NCBI RefSeq assembly: GCF_018130165.1
Contig: NZ_JAFCLZ010000020.1
Location: forward strand, 116,881-180,880
Source: Bradyrhizobium sp. JYMT SZCCT0180
GTDB lineage: Bacteria; Pseudomonadota; Alphaproteobacteria; Rhizobiales; Xanthobacteraceae
Length of the DNA stretch: 64,000 nt
Direction of reading: 5' to 3'
A program made the position numbers and the translations under genes. The notes below the pieces were generated by a model. The model was not told the DNA's origin and made no database searches. It was given only the letters and a program-made list of their open reading frames with translations. Positions 17,647 through 26,142 of this stretch are shown one piece after another (the stretch's first letter is position 1; each line of letters begins with the position of its first letter).

Positions 17647-18431
17647 AGTCGATCGTCGTAATAGCCGCTCAACGTGCCCTTGCCGGCCAGACCCTCGTAA
17701 CGCTCCAGGTCGGCAAGCTGGTCGATCTCCAGCCAGCCCCCGTCGATAAAGGCGGCACCAACGTCGAAACCAGCATCGATGAGCGCTTGAATGAAGGACG
17801 TCATGAACATGTTGGAGCGATCGCGCCCGTCATAGGGCCCCTCCGGGGGCAGACGGTGATGAAACTCCACAACCTTCGGCGCGACCCTGGCGGCCACCCG
17901 AAACAGCCCAATATATTGTCCTTGGACGTCGTCATATGACTTTGGCTTCTTGCCCAGTTCTTCGATGCGGCCGTTCGAGGCGATGCGCATCGTCTCTGCG
18001 TCTGACAGAGGATCGTCCATGCGCAATTCCCACAGGTCACGCCATCGACGATCTACCGCCACCGAAATTTCGTGACGATTTGCTAGCACGCTCTCGAGCA
18101 CGCGGCGTTCATAGACGATGTCGCCATAGCTAACGAGGACATCCCTCGTACCATCGAACAATGCGCTCGCTCGCATGAGCGAGGCGACCATATTGGTCGA
18201 GCGGTATTCCTCATTCATGAATCGCCGCAACGGATATACCGCAGGGTCAACGCTTTCCGGCGCATGGCCAAGCACGATCGAAACATCGTCAATGCCGCAA
18301 TCCCTGAAGACCTCAAGTTGCCTGTCGAGCAGCGAACGGCCGGCAAGCGAGACCATGCATTTGGGCCGCGTGTCCGTTATCGGGCGCAGACGGGCACCAA
18401 AACCCGCAGCAAGGATGACGGCAGACGTCAT
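17643..18431 (-). CDS. CTP:phosphoglutamine cytidylyltransferase (Cj1416-like)
   Basis: 262 residues of the nucleotidyltransferase (GT-A-like) fold. The N-terminus has the nucleotide loop AAGFGARLRPITDTRPKCM (residues 8-26). Metal-binding D104 is in SYGDIVY, and later motifs are STNMV, ELGKKPKSYDDVQGQYIGLF, MTSFIQALID and GGWLEID. This set corresponds closely to Campylobacter Cj1416, which couples CTP with L-glutamine phosphate to give gamma-glutamyl-CDP-amidate and pyrophosphate. A choline-phosphate or sugar-phosphate cytidylyltransferase is the alternative, but the glutamine kinase and C26 hydrolase in the same operon support the phosphoramidate assignment. It overlaps the genes on both sides by four bases. 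Confidence 0.87.
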   Translation of the reverse strand: MTSAVILAAGFGARLRPITDTRPKCMVSLAGRSLLDRQLEVFRDCGIDDVSIVLGHAPESVDPAVYPLRRFMNEEYRSTNMVASLMRASALFDGTRDVLVSYGDIVYERRVLESVLANRHEISVAVDRRWRDLWELRMDDPLSDAETMRIASNGRIEELGKKPKSYDDVQGQYIGLFRVAARVAPKVVEFHHRLPPEGPYDGRDRSNMFMTSFIQALIDAGFDVGAAFIDGGWLEIDQLADLERYEGLAGKGTLSGYYDDRL

Positions 18432-19540
18432 GGCGACACCGTGGCTCGAGGTTGCAGGCCGCGCCGACCGAGCCCTTCAATCGCGTCGCATGCGGCTTTG
18501 GCGACCGACGGCCGACGAAAGACGATGCCCGGGAGCGCGGCTTCAATTCGGCTCTCCCAACTCGCAAGATCCTGCAGCAACCGGCCGGCCGCGGCCGCGC
18601 ATGCCGGAGCAAGCGCCGGTACGACAACCCCGACCTCTTCGCGGGCACGCAACTCGATAGGCGCAAGACCCAGATCCTGCCAGGTGGAGTTGTTTACCTT
18701 TCGTGGAACGTCCACAAACAGTATCGGCCTCCTGCGCATCAGTGCGTATTCAAACGCCGTGCCGGAATAATCGGTTATGAAAACGTCGGCTTCATTCATG
18801 GAGACTGGCAATTCAGTCGGCAATTCGACTTTGAAATCCTGCCCTTTGAACGTCTCAATCATCTCGAGATACGCCGGGTCCTGGTTTTCGACCTGCATCG
18901 GGTGTGCGCGCAGTGTCACTCGGTACTGCTTCAACAGCTCTCGCGTTAGCTCCCGCCCCAGACGCGGCAGGAGACTCTCCGGCCCCCAGGAAGGTGCCAA
19001 CAGCACATGCGGCTTTCTCCCGGTCTGGCCGGGCAGCTCCGAAGCTGGCAAGACGTCCGCCTTGCCGTACCCGATCGCTCTGCTTTGACGGCCGACGAGA
19101 TTCCGTCTTCGCGCCAGAGCCTCGAATTCGGCAATGTGATGAGGCCCGGCGGCGAACAGCACGTCGTAGCCGTCGAATGCGTCGACGGGATACGCCATAT
19201 GGAGGCTGACCAGCGAGTGCGGCATGTGGATACGGTAGCTTGTAGCGACATCGAACCAGTCCGCCGGTATCCCGCTGGAGGCCGTCACTGCGATCGGAGC
19301 GCTGATCGTCCGCAACGCAAGCGGTGCGATCGAGGACACGACTGTAACTCCCATCGCCTGGTAACGCGCGATGTCGGTGGCGGGCGCCGGGCCGGTGATG
19401 GCGAACACAACATTCCAGCCTCGCCTGCGGCTTTCCCAAATGGTGGAACGAATCCATACCTCATCAACCCATGAGGCGGCATAGAACAATATGTCCGTAG
19501 ATGGCGGTCGCTTGAACCAGCGTAGCACCGATTTGAGCAC
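18428..19540 (-). CDS. CDP-glycerol glycerophosphotransferase family protein
   Basis: 370 residues starting with GTG, of the Glyphos_transf (TagF/TagB) type. The C-terminal half has LLAPSWGPES, LRAHPMQ, FITDYSGTAFEYALMRRRPILFVDVP and NNSTWQDLGL, the CDP-alcohol-phosphate donor region. Known members move a phospho-alcohol from a CDP donor to a glycan or lipid-linked chain. No CDP-glycerol or CDP-ribitol synthesis gene is visible, whereas the preceding gene (it is coupled by a four-base overlap) makes a CDP-linked phosphoramidate precursor. It is therefore a candidate phosphoramidate transferase, but glycerol phosphate cannot be excluded. Confidence 0.82.
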   Translation of the reverse strand: MLKSVLRWFKRPPSTDILFYAASWVDEVWIRSTIWESRRRGWNVVFAITGPAPATDIARYQAMGVTVVSSIAPLALRTISAPIAVTASSGIPADWFDVATSYRIHMPHSLVSLHMAYPVDAFDGYDVLFAAGPHHIAEFEALARRRNLVGRQSRAIGYGKADVLPASELPGQTGRKPHVLLAPSWGPESLLPRLGRELTRELLKQYRVTLRAHPMQVENQDPAYLEMIETFKGQDFKVELPTELPVSMNEADVFITDYSGTAFEYALMRRRPILFVDVPRKVNNSTWQDLGLAPIELRAREEVGVVVPALAPACAAAAGRLLQDLASWESRIEAALPGIVFRRPSVAKAACDAIEGLGRRGLQPRATVSP

Positions 19541-19567
19541 AGACGTCAGGCCCCGTCCGAGACGACT

Positions 19568-20386
19568 TCAAATACGCTGCATGATGTAGAGTTCGCGCGT
19601 ACCGGCGTCCGTCTTCTTGTAGACCCCGTCAAATCGAAAGAGCCTGTCCTTGACGCTGGCCATCCCTTCGTAGAACTCGGCGCTACCGACGTCATTACAA
19701 TGGGTTTCGAATACCAGCGTCCCACCGGGGCGAAGCAGCGAAGCCATTCGCTCCATATGATCGACAATGCTTACGCGATAATTGTGATCGTCGGTCCAGT
19801 GAGTAGCGAATGACAGAACGGTATCGAACGGGGCTGGGGGTCGATATTCGACGAGATTTCCAGCCGAGAGGTGGACCGAGTCATCGACTCGCAGATGCTT
19901 CGCTACCAACTGACCGACTTCGATCATGTAGGGATTGATATCTATGCCGTGTGCAGAGGCGCCAATTCGGTAGGCGGCCAGCACAGCGATGAAACCGCAA
20001 TTGCATCCGATATCGAGGACGGACTCATTCGGCTTGATCCAGCGCCGCAATTCGTAATCGTCAAAACGATAGTCGGACATTCTATCGCCGAGCACGCCGG
20101 CGATGGCCAATCCCTGATAAGGAAGATCGTGAAAATACTTGAAGCTGGCCGCATCAGCTTTATAGCGCCGCAAGACGTCGTCAATCTTGCGCTGAAGCGC
20201 AAGCTGATCACGCATGGGATCGGGTGTATCGCCGTCCTTGTCGGAATAATACAACGCCATAACGCCATCACGCGCGTGCGACGTCAGCCTGATCGCAAGG
20301 CCGTGCATAACGGCGGCCAGTCGGACGACCTTCCCATGCACCTTCGGTCGAAGGCTAAGTTTGGCTCTGTAATTCTTTGGAATCAT
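19568..20386 (-). CDS. SAM-dependent methyltransferase
   Basis: About 272 residues of class I methyltransferase. Motif I is VLDIGCNCGFIAVLA, followed by HGIDINPYMIEVG (acidic ribose-binding residue) and FDTVLSFATHWTDD (motif IV region), LLRPGGTLVFETH. The ATG at 20386 is 9 bases after the AsnB stop; a longer frame beginning at 20458 would overlap AsnB by 64 bases. It lies next to the CDP-type transferase in the phosphoramidate block. In Campylobacter the related clusters include methyltransferases that yield O-methyl phosphoramidate, so this is a candidate for an equivalent step; methylation of a sugar is equally possible. Confidence 0.8.
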   Translation of the reverse strand: MIPKNYRAKLSLRPKVHGKVVRLAAVMHGLAIRLTSHARDGVMALYYSDKDGDTPDPMRDQLALQRKIDDVLRRYKADAASFKYFHDLPYQGLAIAGVLGDRMSDYRFDDYELRRWIKPNESVLDIGCNCGFIAVLAAYRIGASAHGIDINPYMIEVGQLVAKHLRVDDSVHLSAGNLVEYRPPAPFDTVLSFATHWTDDHNYRVSIVDHMERMASLLRPGGTLVFETHCNDVGSAEFYEGMASVKDRLFRFDGVYKKTDAGTRELYIMQRI

Positions 20387-20394
20387 GCTGCTTG

Positions 20395-22317
20395 CTAGAC
20401 CGCTCTGGCCGAAAGATTGGTTGATGCGCTCTTTAAACTCGGGGAATACGTCTTCCAAAGTCCGCCTTCAGAAAGAAGTAACCACTCATTCAATCCTATC
20501 CAGCGCCACAAATCCCAATGCCGCGGGGCAAGACCATCCTGGAGGTCGTTCCACATGCCGGTCATCTTTGCTCGGTCGTATGCCTTCAGTTTCGTTATCG
20601 GCCCCTCAAAAAGCCGCTCACGACACCAATTCTTGAGCGGACCTCGCATCCAGACGTCAAAGGGAGCCGCAAACCCCATCTTATCGACTCGCCACCGAAT
20701 TTGCTCCGGCAAATAATCCTTCGTCGCGGATCGCAAGATGTGTTTGTGCCATCCGTTATGCAGCAGCGCATCATCGGGAAGCCCGATGCACCAATCGACG
20801 AAATTGTAATCGAGAAACGGAAAGCGTGCCTCTACGCCGAATGCCATCGCATTGCGGTCGGCCGAGTTAAGCTGCTCGGGCAAGACAGAGTACTGTAAAC
20901 CATGCGCGAGCAGATGCCGGAACGTGTTTCCACCTTTCGACGACGGCACTCCCGATCGGGCCGGTTCATCCGGGTCCATACCCTCGCGCCACTGCCTAAC
21001 CCCCCAATTCGCCAATTCCGCAACCGAAAAGCCAATCCGTCGTGACCCATTTTCATACTTGGCGGCTTCTCGCTTTAGCTTCCATGCCCACATCAGCGTT
21101 TCTTTAGCAGCGTGTGCATATCGCCCCTGCTTCAGCCAATCGAATTGCGCCATTTGAAAGTAATACTGGTAGCCGCCAAGAAGCTCGTCAGCCCCTTGTC
21201 CGTTTAGCACGACAATGTCGCCGCTCTGACGAACCAGCCGCATCAGACACCATTCCAGATAGGTCGATGCCGAAACGTTTGGTTCTTCATGGTGCCAATG
21301 AAGCAGCTGGCATTCCTCGATCAACCGCGTCGGATCAACACTGAGGGGTCGAGGATCTCCGCCGCTGTGCTGGTTGACGAGATCTATAAAATGGCCTTCC
21401 GATATCTCCGGGTCGTCGTCGAACCTGATGGAGTATGTTTTGCCCGGATACCGCCCGTTCTCGCTGTTCTTGGCGGTAAATCCGACGAGCGCCGACGAAT
21501 CAAGACCACCCGATAAACAAGCGCCGAGCGGCACATCGCTTCGCAGGCGCAGTTCCACGCTTTTTTCCAGCAGCGATCTGAACTGCTCTACAGCCTGCGT
21601 GCGGTTATAGGGACGGGTACCTTCAAACTTGGGAGTCCAGTATCGCCATTGCCGTTCGATCTTGCCACTCGCATTGACAATCATGGCGGTTGCAGCAGGA
21701 ACTCGCCGAACCATCCGGAACAGAGTCCCTTCCGACAGATCGAGGGAGGCGCCACCAGCATATCGCTCGACCTGCTCGTGATCCAGCGTGGCCTCGATTT
21801 CGGGATGTGCAAAAAGGGCCTTCATCTCTGAAGCGAAAGCAATTCCGCCGCCGTCTAGAGATGCATAGAACAGCGGCTTTTCGCCGAACCGATCGCGAAC
21901 GACAAATAGCTGCCGCGAACGCCGATCCCAGATTGCAAAGGCAAACATCCCGTTGAGCCGACTAACACACTCCGTACCCCAGGTCAGGTACGCCTGCAGA
22001 AGAACCTCCGTGTCGCAGGTCGTGTGAAATTGAACTCCATTCTGCGCCATTTCCTCGCGCAGCTCGGCAAAATTGTAAATTTCACCATTGTAGACAATCG
22101 CGCACGAATTATCGGACGTAAACATCGGCTGATTTGCCGTCGCGCGCAAATCCAGAATGGCAAGCCGCCGATGCCCAAGACCAACGTGGCCGGTTCCGGC
22201 AGTTCCAATCCACGATCCGAAGCCATCTGGTCCGCGATGGGCAATACGATCGCGCATGCGATCGAGAATGGCAGGCTCGATTGGTCTCGGAGAAACCAGT
22301 GCGACAAGGCCGCACAT
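20395..22317 (-). CDS. Asparagine synthase-type glutamine amidotransferase, second copy
   Basis: 640 residues. The N-terminal glutaminase begins MCGLVALVSP with Cys2 as nucleophile; the synthetase half has CLSGGLDSSALVGF, LNGQGADELLGGYQYYF and FGVEARFPFLDY. It shares the domain plan but not close sequence with the copy at 492-2450. In this setting it probably amidates a uronic acid residue or precursor of the exported polysaccharide in the cytoplasm. It lies between the second Wzt (upstream, 27-base gap) and the methyltransferase. A cellular asparagine synthetase is an alternative, though two copies in one glycan operon argue against that. Confidence 0.88.
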   Translation of the reverse strand: MCGLVALVSPRPIEPAILDRMRDRIAHRGPDGFGSWIGTAGTGHVGLGHRRLAILDLRATANQPMFTSDNSCAIVYNGEIYNFAELREEMAQNGVQFHTTCDTEVLLQAYLTWGTECVSRLNGMFAFAIWDRRSRQLFVVRDRFGEKPLFYASLDGGGIAFASEMKALFAHPEIEATLDHEQVERYAGGASLDLSEGTLFRMVRRVPAATAMIVNASGKIERQWRYWTPKFEGTRPYNRTQAVEQFRSLLEKSVELRLRSDVPLGACLSGGLDSSALVGFTAKNSENGRYPGKTYSIRFDDDPEISEGHFIDLVNQHSGGDPRPLSVDPTRLIEECQLLHWHHEEPNVSASTYLEWCLMRLVRQSGDIVVLNGQGADELLGGYQYYFQMAQFDWLKQGRYAHAAKETLMWAWKLKREAAKYENGSRRIGFSVAELANWGVRQWREGMDPDEPARSGVPSSKGGNTFRHLLAHGLQYSVLPEQLNSADRNAMAFGVEARFPFLDYNFVDWCIGLPDDALLHNGWHKHILRSATKDYLPEQIRWRVDKMGFAAPFDVWMRGPLKNWCRERLFEGPITKLKAYDRAKMTGMWNDLQDGLAPRHWDLWRWIGLNEWLLLSEGGLWKTYSPSLKSASTNLSARAV

Positions 22318-22344
22318 GAAGTTAGCCTATCCTCATGCTGGAAC

Positions 22345-23820
22345 TCAAATTCTACCGTCGATTTGCGGAGAAACCGCAGTTGTTGCGTCACCCAACAGCC
22401 AGGCCCCAGCGTAGAGAAGCGCTGGCGGATCGCTATCGTTGGTGTCAGCAACTTTCAGACAAAAAGCCCTGGAAACGTAGTCGAGACGATTCTCGACCGT
22501 AAATTGACTGTGAACACTGACATCGAAGACTCCGATCGAGAGGAGATACTCTCCCGAACCCAACGGGAGCGGCGAAATCGACATCGTTACCTCTCGTTCA
22601 GCGTCGTCATCGAACGTGAAACGATCGAGCGGACTTTCGAAGGAGGCCACGCGCTTTCCGTTAACGCTGTAAATCATCGCAACGTATTTGAGACTGTATG
22701 CGCCGGCCCGCTCGCAACCGAGCGATATCTTCAGCTCGAAATTTGTTCCAACTGCGACAACCGCTCGATTGCCGTCAGCATCTTTGTGCTCGAGGTTAGT
22801 GATGCGAACAACCTTGTCCGACGCAAAGCGAAAGACCGTCGCCCCATTGGATAGAACATCAGGTCTCTCATTTTCATCACGGGAGCTGATGATCTCTTGC
22901 GCGAGAATGTTCTTTCTCAATTGAACGCGTGAGACAAGTTGCGCCGCCCAGTCGTTCGATGCAACAGGCTGATCTCCAACCGCTTCAACCGGCGGTCCCT
23001 GATCCTCAACCGGCTCGACAGTCAGTCCCTGATCTTTAACCAGCTCAACGGCCAGTCCCTGATTTTTAACCCGTTTCTGGATGGCATTCTCATATGCATC
23101 GATAACTTCGTCCGGCGCGCCGTCGGCGACAATTTCGCCCCTCTCCATCCAGATGACGCGATTGCAGAATTCGCGAATTTGCCCGAGCCCGTGCGAAACG
23201 ATCAACAGTGTCGCGCCCGACGCAGCGAGTTTACGCATCCGGGCGGCGCTCTTATTCGAGAAATACGCATCGCCTGCGCCCAGCACTTCATCGATGATAA
23301 CGATGTCCGGACGCACAGCCGTCGCAGCCGCGAACTGGAGCCGGGCAACCATACCTTGAGAGTAGGTCAATATCGGCCGATCGAAGAAAGCTCCCAGTTC
23401 AGCAAAGTCCTCCACGTCTGCCATCGCCGCTTTTGATGCCGCGCGATCAAGGCCGTTGTAGATCAGGGACGCTTCAACATTCTGGCGGCCGGTAGACTCG
23501 TTGTGGAAGCCGAGACCTGCCTGCATTATCGCTTGAACGGAGCCCGTGACAGTCACTGTGCCGTTGCTGGGCGCAAAATTACGGCTTACCAGCTTAAGCA
23601 AAGTGGTCTTTCCGGCACCATTTCGGCCGATAATTCCGATCCTCTCGCCTTGCAAGACGGTGAAGCTGATGCCTCGGAGAGCCTCGAACTCCACGAATGT
23701 AGGCAGCGGCCGCCAGAACCGCAGCTTATAGAGGCCTATCCGGTCAATTATGGCTTCGTTAAAAGACGAATAGAGACGATACGCCTTTTTAACACCGTTA
23801 AATTGAATTGCGTTTGTCAC
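22345..23820 (-). CDS. wzt: Polysaccharide ABC exporter ATPase with carbohydrate-binding tail (Wzt-like, copy A)
   Basis: 491 residues, GTG start. Walker A is GRNGAGKTT, the signature helix is the YSQGM variant usual for Wzt/TagH, and Walker B is IVIIDEVLGAGD. Around residue 245 a linker of repeated ten-residue units (VKNQGLAVEL, VKDQGLTVEP, VEDQGPPVEA) joins the nucleotide-binding domain to a beta-rich C-terminal domain. Wzt C-terminal domains recognise the finished non-reducing end of an O-polysaccharide before export. A second Wzt (23884-25212) and one Wzm permease lie just upstream, so copy A might form a heteromer with copy B or serve an alternative glycan. Confidence 0.88.
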   Translation of the reverse strand: MTNAIQFNGVKKAYRLYSSFNEAIIDRIGLYKLRFWRPLPTFVEFEALRGISFTVLQGERIGIIGRNGAGKTTLLKLVSRNFAPSNGTVTVTGSVQAIMQAGLGFHNESTGRQNVEASLIYNGLDRAASKAAMADVEDFAELGAFFDRPILTYSQGMVARLQFAAATAVRPDIVIIDEVLGAGDAYFSNKSAARMRKLAASGATLLIVSHGLGQIREFCNRVIWMERGEIVADGAPDEVIDAYENAIQKRVKNQGLAVELVKDQGLTVEPVEDQGPPVEAVGDQPVASNDWAAQLVSRVQLRKNILAQEIISSRDENERPDVLSNGATVFRFASDKVVRITNLEHKDADGNRAVVAVGTNFELKISLGCERAGAYSLKYVAMIYSVNGKRVASFESPLDRFTFDDDAEREVTMSISPLPLGSGEYLLSIGVFDVSVHSQFTVENRLDYVSRAFCLKVADTNDSDPPALLYAGAWLLGDATTAVSPQIDGRI

Positions 23821-23883
23821 TTGTGGAGCTGCAGTAAACCTGAAGGGAGCGTACTTTTTTCGATTGTCGATGTTGCCGGCGGC

Positions 23884-25212
23884 CTAGACGGCTTCCGCAA
23901 ACTTCCAGTTCGCCAACGGGTACGACTGGGCACGTACTTGTCGATCATCCACGACCTTCAACTCGTAGCAGCGCATTAACGTGTCAAATCGACAAAGCGT
24001 CCCGGCGGTTGTGGTCGAATAATTCAAACGATCATAAATGGACAACGACATCAGATACTCTCCTTCGCCTAGAGGAAAAGGCGAAAGATCGACGCGAACT
24101 TTTCGCAGCAACGGTGCTTCAGCATCGAAAAAATCGATCGGACTTTCCGCGCGACAGATCCGGTGCCCCTCACTCGTCCAAAATCCGACATAATAAATGC
24201 AGCCGTAGCGTCCGGCCTCCTGAACATCCAGCAACAGTTCGACCTGCAACTGCGCTCCGGGCCTTACTTCAGTCACCACCTTCTGTTCCGAGGTCACAGA
24301 GAACCCCGAAACCTGCAATCCTGGGCGCCCGGGCCAGCGATAGACCTTCTTCCCGTCATCGAGAGGCGTAAGTACATCGTCATCGGCGGAAATGTCGCTG
24401 ACGCGCGCTCCGGTCATGGCAGCTTGCGACAGACGCTCCATATAGACCTCGTACGCTGCCACGACCTTTCTGGCGGTGTCTTCATAGTGAATCCGCCCGT
24501 CGTGCAACCAAACAGCCCGGTCGCAATATTGGATGATTTGTTGCGGTGAATGAGACACGAGAAGCAGGCTGCATCCGAACCTTGTTAAGTCGTACATGCG
24601 GCGCGCGCATTTTGCGGAGAAATAGGCGTCACCAGCGCCCATTACCTCATCGACAATCATGATATCGGGCTTGATTGCTGTCGCGGTCGCGAACTGCAGC
24701 CTCGCCAGCATACCCTGCGAATAGGTCGATATCGGCTGATGAAGGAATTCACCGAGCTCAACAAATTCAGAGACGTCATCAACCGCAGCCTCGAATTCGG
24801 AACCCTCGAGCCCATTGAAGCTCAACGATGAGCGAATGTTGTCGTAGCCGCTTGCCGCGTTGTTGAAGCCAAGTCCTGCCTGCATCAGCGCCTGCACGGT
24901 GCCACGTACTTCCACCTGCCCCGTGGTCGGCCTGAAATTGCCGGTGATGAGCTTGAGCATCGTAGATTTGCCCGCGCCATTCTTGCCGACGACACCGATA
25001 CGCTCGCCCTTTCTCACCGTGAGATTGACGTCTGACAGCGCGTAGAAGTCGGGAATTTCGCGTAACAAGAAGCGAGGTGCGCCGAGCCTGTCCAGAATCA
25101 TATCCGTGCGGCTGGCGTAAAGCGGGTAAGACTTGCTCACGCCGCGCAACGCCAGCACGACTTCGGAGTCCTCCGTCGGGACGGCCGAGCTATCGTTCAA
25201 GAGATTTGTCAT
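23884..25212 (-). CDS. wzt: Polysaccharide ABC exporter ATPase (Wzt-like, copy B)
   Basis: 442 residues. Walker A GKNGAGKST, signature YSQGMLARLQFATA, Walker B IMIVDEVMGAGD, H-loop LLVSHSPQQ. The C-terminal 190 residues form the Wzt_C-type carbohydrate-recognition domain; FDAEAPLLRKVRVDLSPF and GEYLMSLSIYD parallel the same region of copy A (REVTMSISPLPL, GEYLLSIGVFD). It begins 9 bases after the Wzm stop and is the likely direct partner of that permease. It lacks the ten-residue repeats in the linker seen in copy A. Works at the inner membrane to power export of the undecaprenyl-linked polymer. Confidence 0.9.
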   Translation of the reverse strand: MTNLLNDSSAVPTEDSEVVLALRGVSKSYPLYASRTDMILDRLGAPRFLLREIPDFYALSDVNLTVRKGERIGVVGKNGAGKSTMLKLITGNFRPTTGQVEVRGTVQALMQAGLGFNNAASGYDNIRSSLSFNGLEGSEFEAAVDDVSEFVELGEFLHQPISTYSQGMLARLQFATATAIKPDIMIVDEVMGAGDAYFSAKCARRMYDLTRFGCSLLLVSHSPQQIIQYCDRAVWLHDGRIHYEDTARKVVAAYEVYMERLSQAAMTGARVSDISADDDVLTPLDDGKKVYRWPGRPGLQVSGFSVTSEQKVVTEVRPGAQLQVELLLDVQEAGRYGCIYYVGFWTSEGHRICRAESPIDFFDAEAPLLRKVRVDLSPFPLGEGEYLMSLSIYDRLNYSTTTAGTLCRFDTLMRCYELKVVDDRQVRAQSYPLANWKFAEAV

Positions 25213-25221
25213 TGCAAGGAA

Positions 25222-26049
25222 CTACGCGTAGTCGAAGAACGTCGTTTTGGCGCGCTCAAAAATCCAAAACCCCATGGCAAATGCCATTACGCTCATGACG
25301 ATCGTTACGGCGACGATTGGGAGACTCGGCAGCTTGTTCATTACGATGAGGTCCTGATACCAGGTCACGAAATAGAACAAGGGATTGGCATACGCCATAA
25401 CCTTGAGAGCTCTCGGCATCATATCCACCGTGTAGCCAATCGGGGTAGCTATCAACAGCACCATCATCACATATTGAATCATGAACTGCACGTCGCGAAC
25501 GACCAGCGTGAGCAGGGACAGGAGCCAGATAAGTCCGCACTGGAACATGAATTGAAGGACCATCACGAAGGGCACCAGCAGGAGCGTTGCGTTCCACTTG
25601 CCGAGCGCCAGCGCAATAACGATGAGGATCGTTACACCGATCGGAAGCCCCGCGCTGGCCACGAGCGCCGCACGCACCGGGAGCAATTCGGATGGAAATA
25701 CCGTGTTGAGAAGCAACTGCCGGTCCTTGGTCAGTACACCTGCTCCGGCCGATATCGCTGCGGCGAAAGTCATATACGGAACCAGTCCGGAGAACACGTA
25801 AAGCACATAGTCAGCAACGGTCATCGTCTCCGGGTTGACCCTGAAAATGACCGTATAAGTCAGCGCGTAGATGCTCAGCATGAAGACTTGGCCAACGACG
25901 AGCCACGACAAACCAAGGACTGAGCCAGCGTATGTATTACGCAGCTCCACCAGAGTCGTTCGAGCCAGAATCCCGCGAAATCGCAGGCATCGAACAAGCG
26001 GGGCAACCAGGAAGCCGGTCAGGCCCCTGTCGGCAGATTGGGAAATCAT
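25222..26049 (-). CDS. wzm: Polysaccharide ABC exporter permease (Wzm/TagG-like)
   Basis: 275 residues with six predicted membrane segments in the ABC-2 pattern: VLGLSWLVVGQVFMLSIYA, YVFSGLVPYMTFAAA, PIGVTILIVIALAL, MFQCGLIWLLSLLTL, YVMMVLLIATPIGY and the C-terminal IVAVTIVMSVMAFAMGFW. The N-terminal amphipathic segment (RTTLVELRNTYAGS) is the coupling region usual in Wzm. It forms the membrane channel of the O-antigen or capsule exporter with the Wzt ATPases encoded immediately downstream. An ABC route means that the polymer is finished in the cytoplasm, consistent with a chain-end modifying methyltransferase next door. Confidence 0.9.
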   Translation of the reverse strand: MISQSADRGLTGFLVAPLVRCLRFRGILARTTLVELRNTYAGSVLGLSWLVVGQVFMLSIYALTYTVIFRVNPETMTVADYVLYVFSGLVPYMTFAAAISAGAGVLTKDRQLLLNTVFPSELLPVRAALVASAGLPIGVTILIVIALALGKWNATLLLVPFVMVLQFMFQCGLIWLLSLLTLVVRDVQFMIQYVMMVLLIATPIGYTVDMMPRALKVMAYANPLFYFVTWYQDLIVMNKLPSLPIVAVTIVMSVMAFAMGFWIFERAKTTFFDYA

Positions 26050-26142
26050 GGAATGGCTATCGCGGTTTGTCGCACAGTACGGGGATGTCGTGATTGGCTC
26101 GGTCGCTTCGCCACAGGTTCGGCAAAGCGATCATCTATCGGA

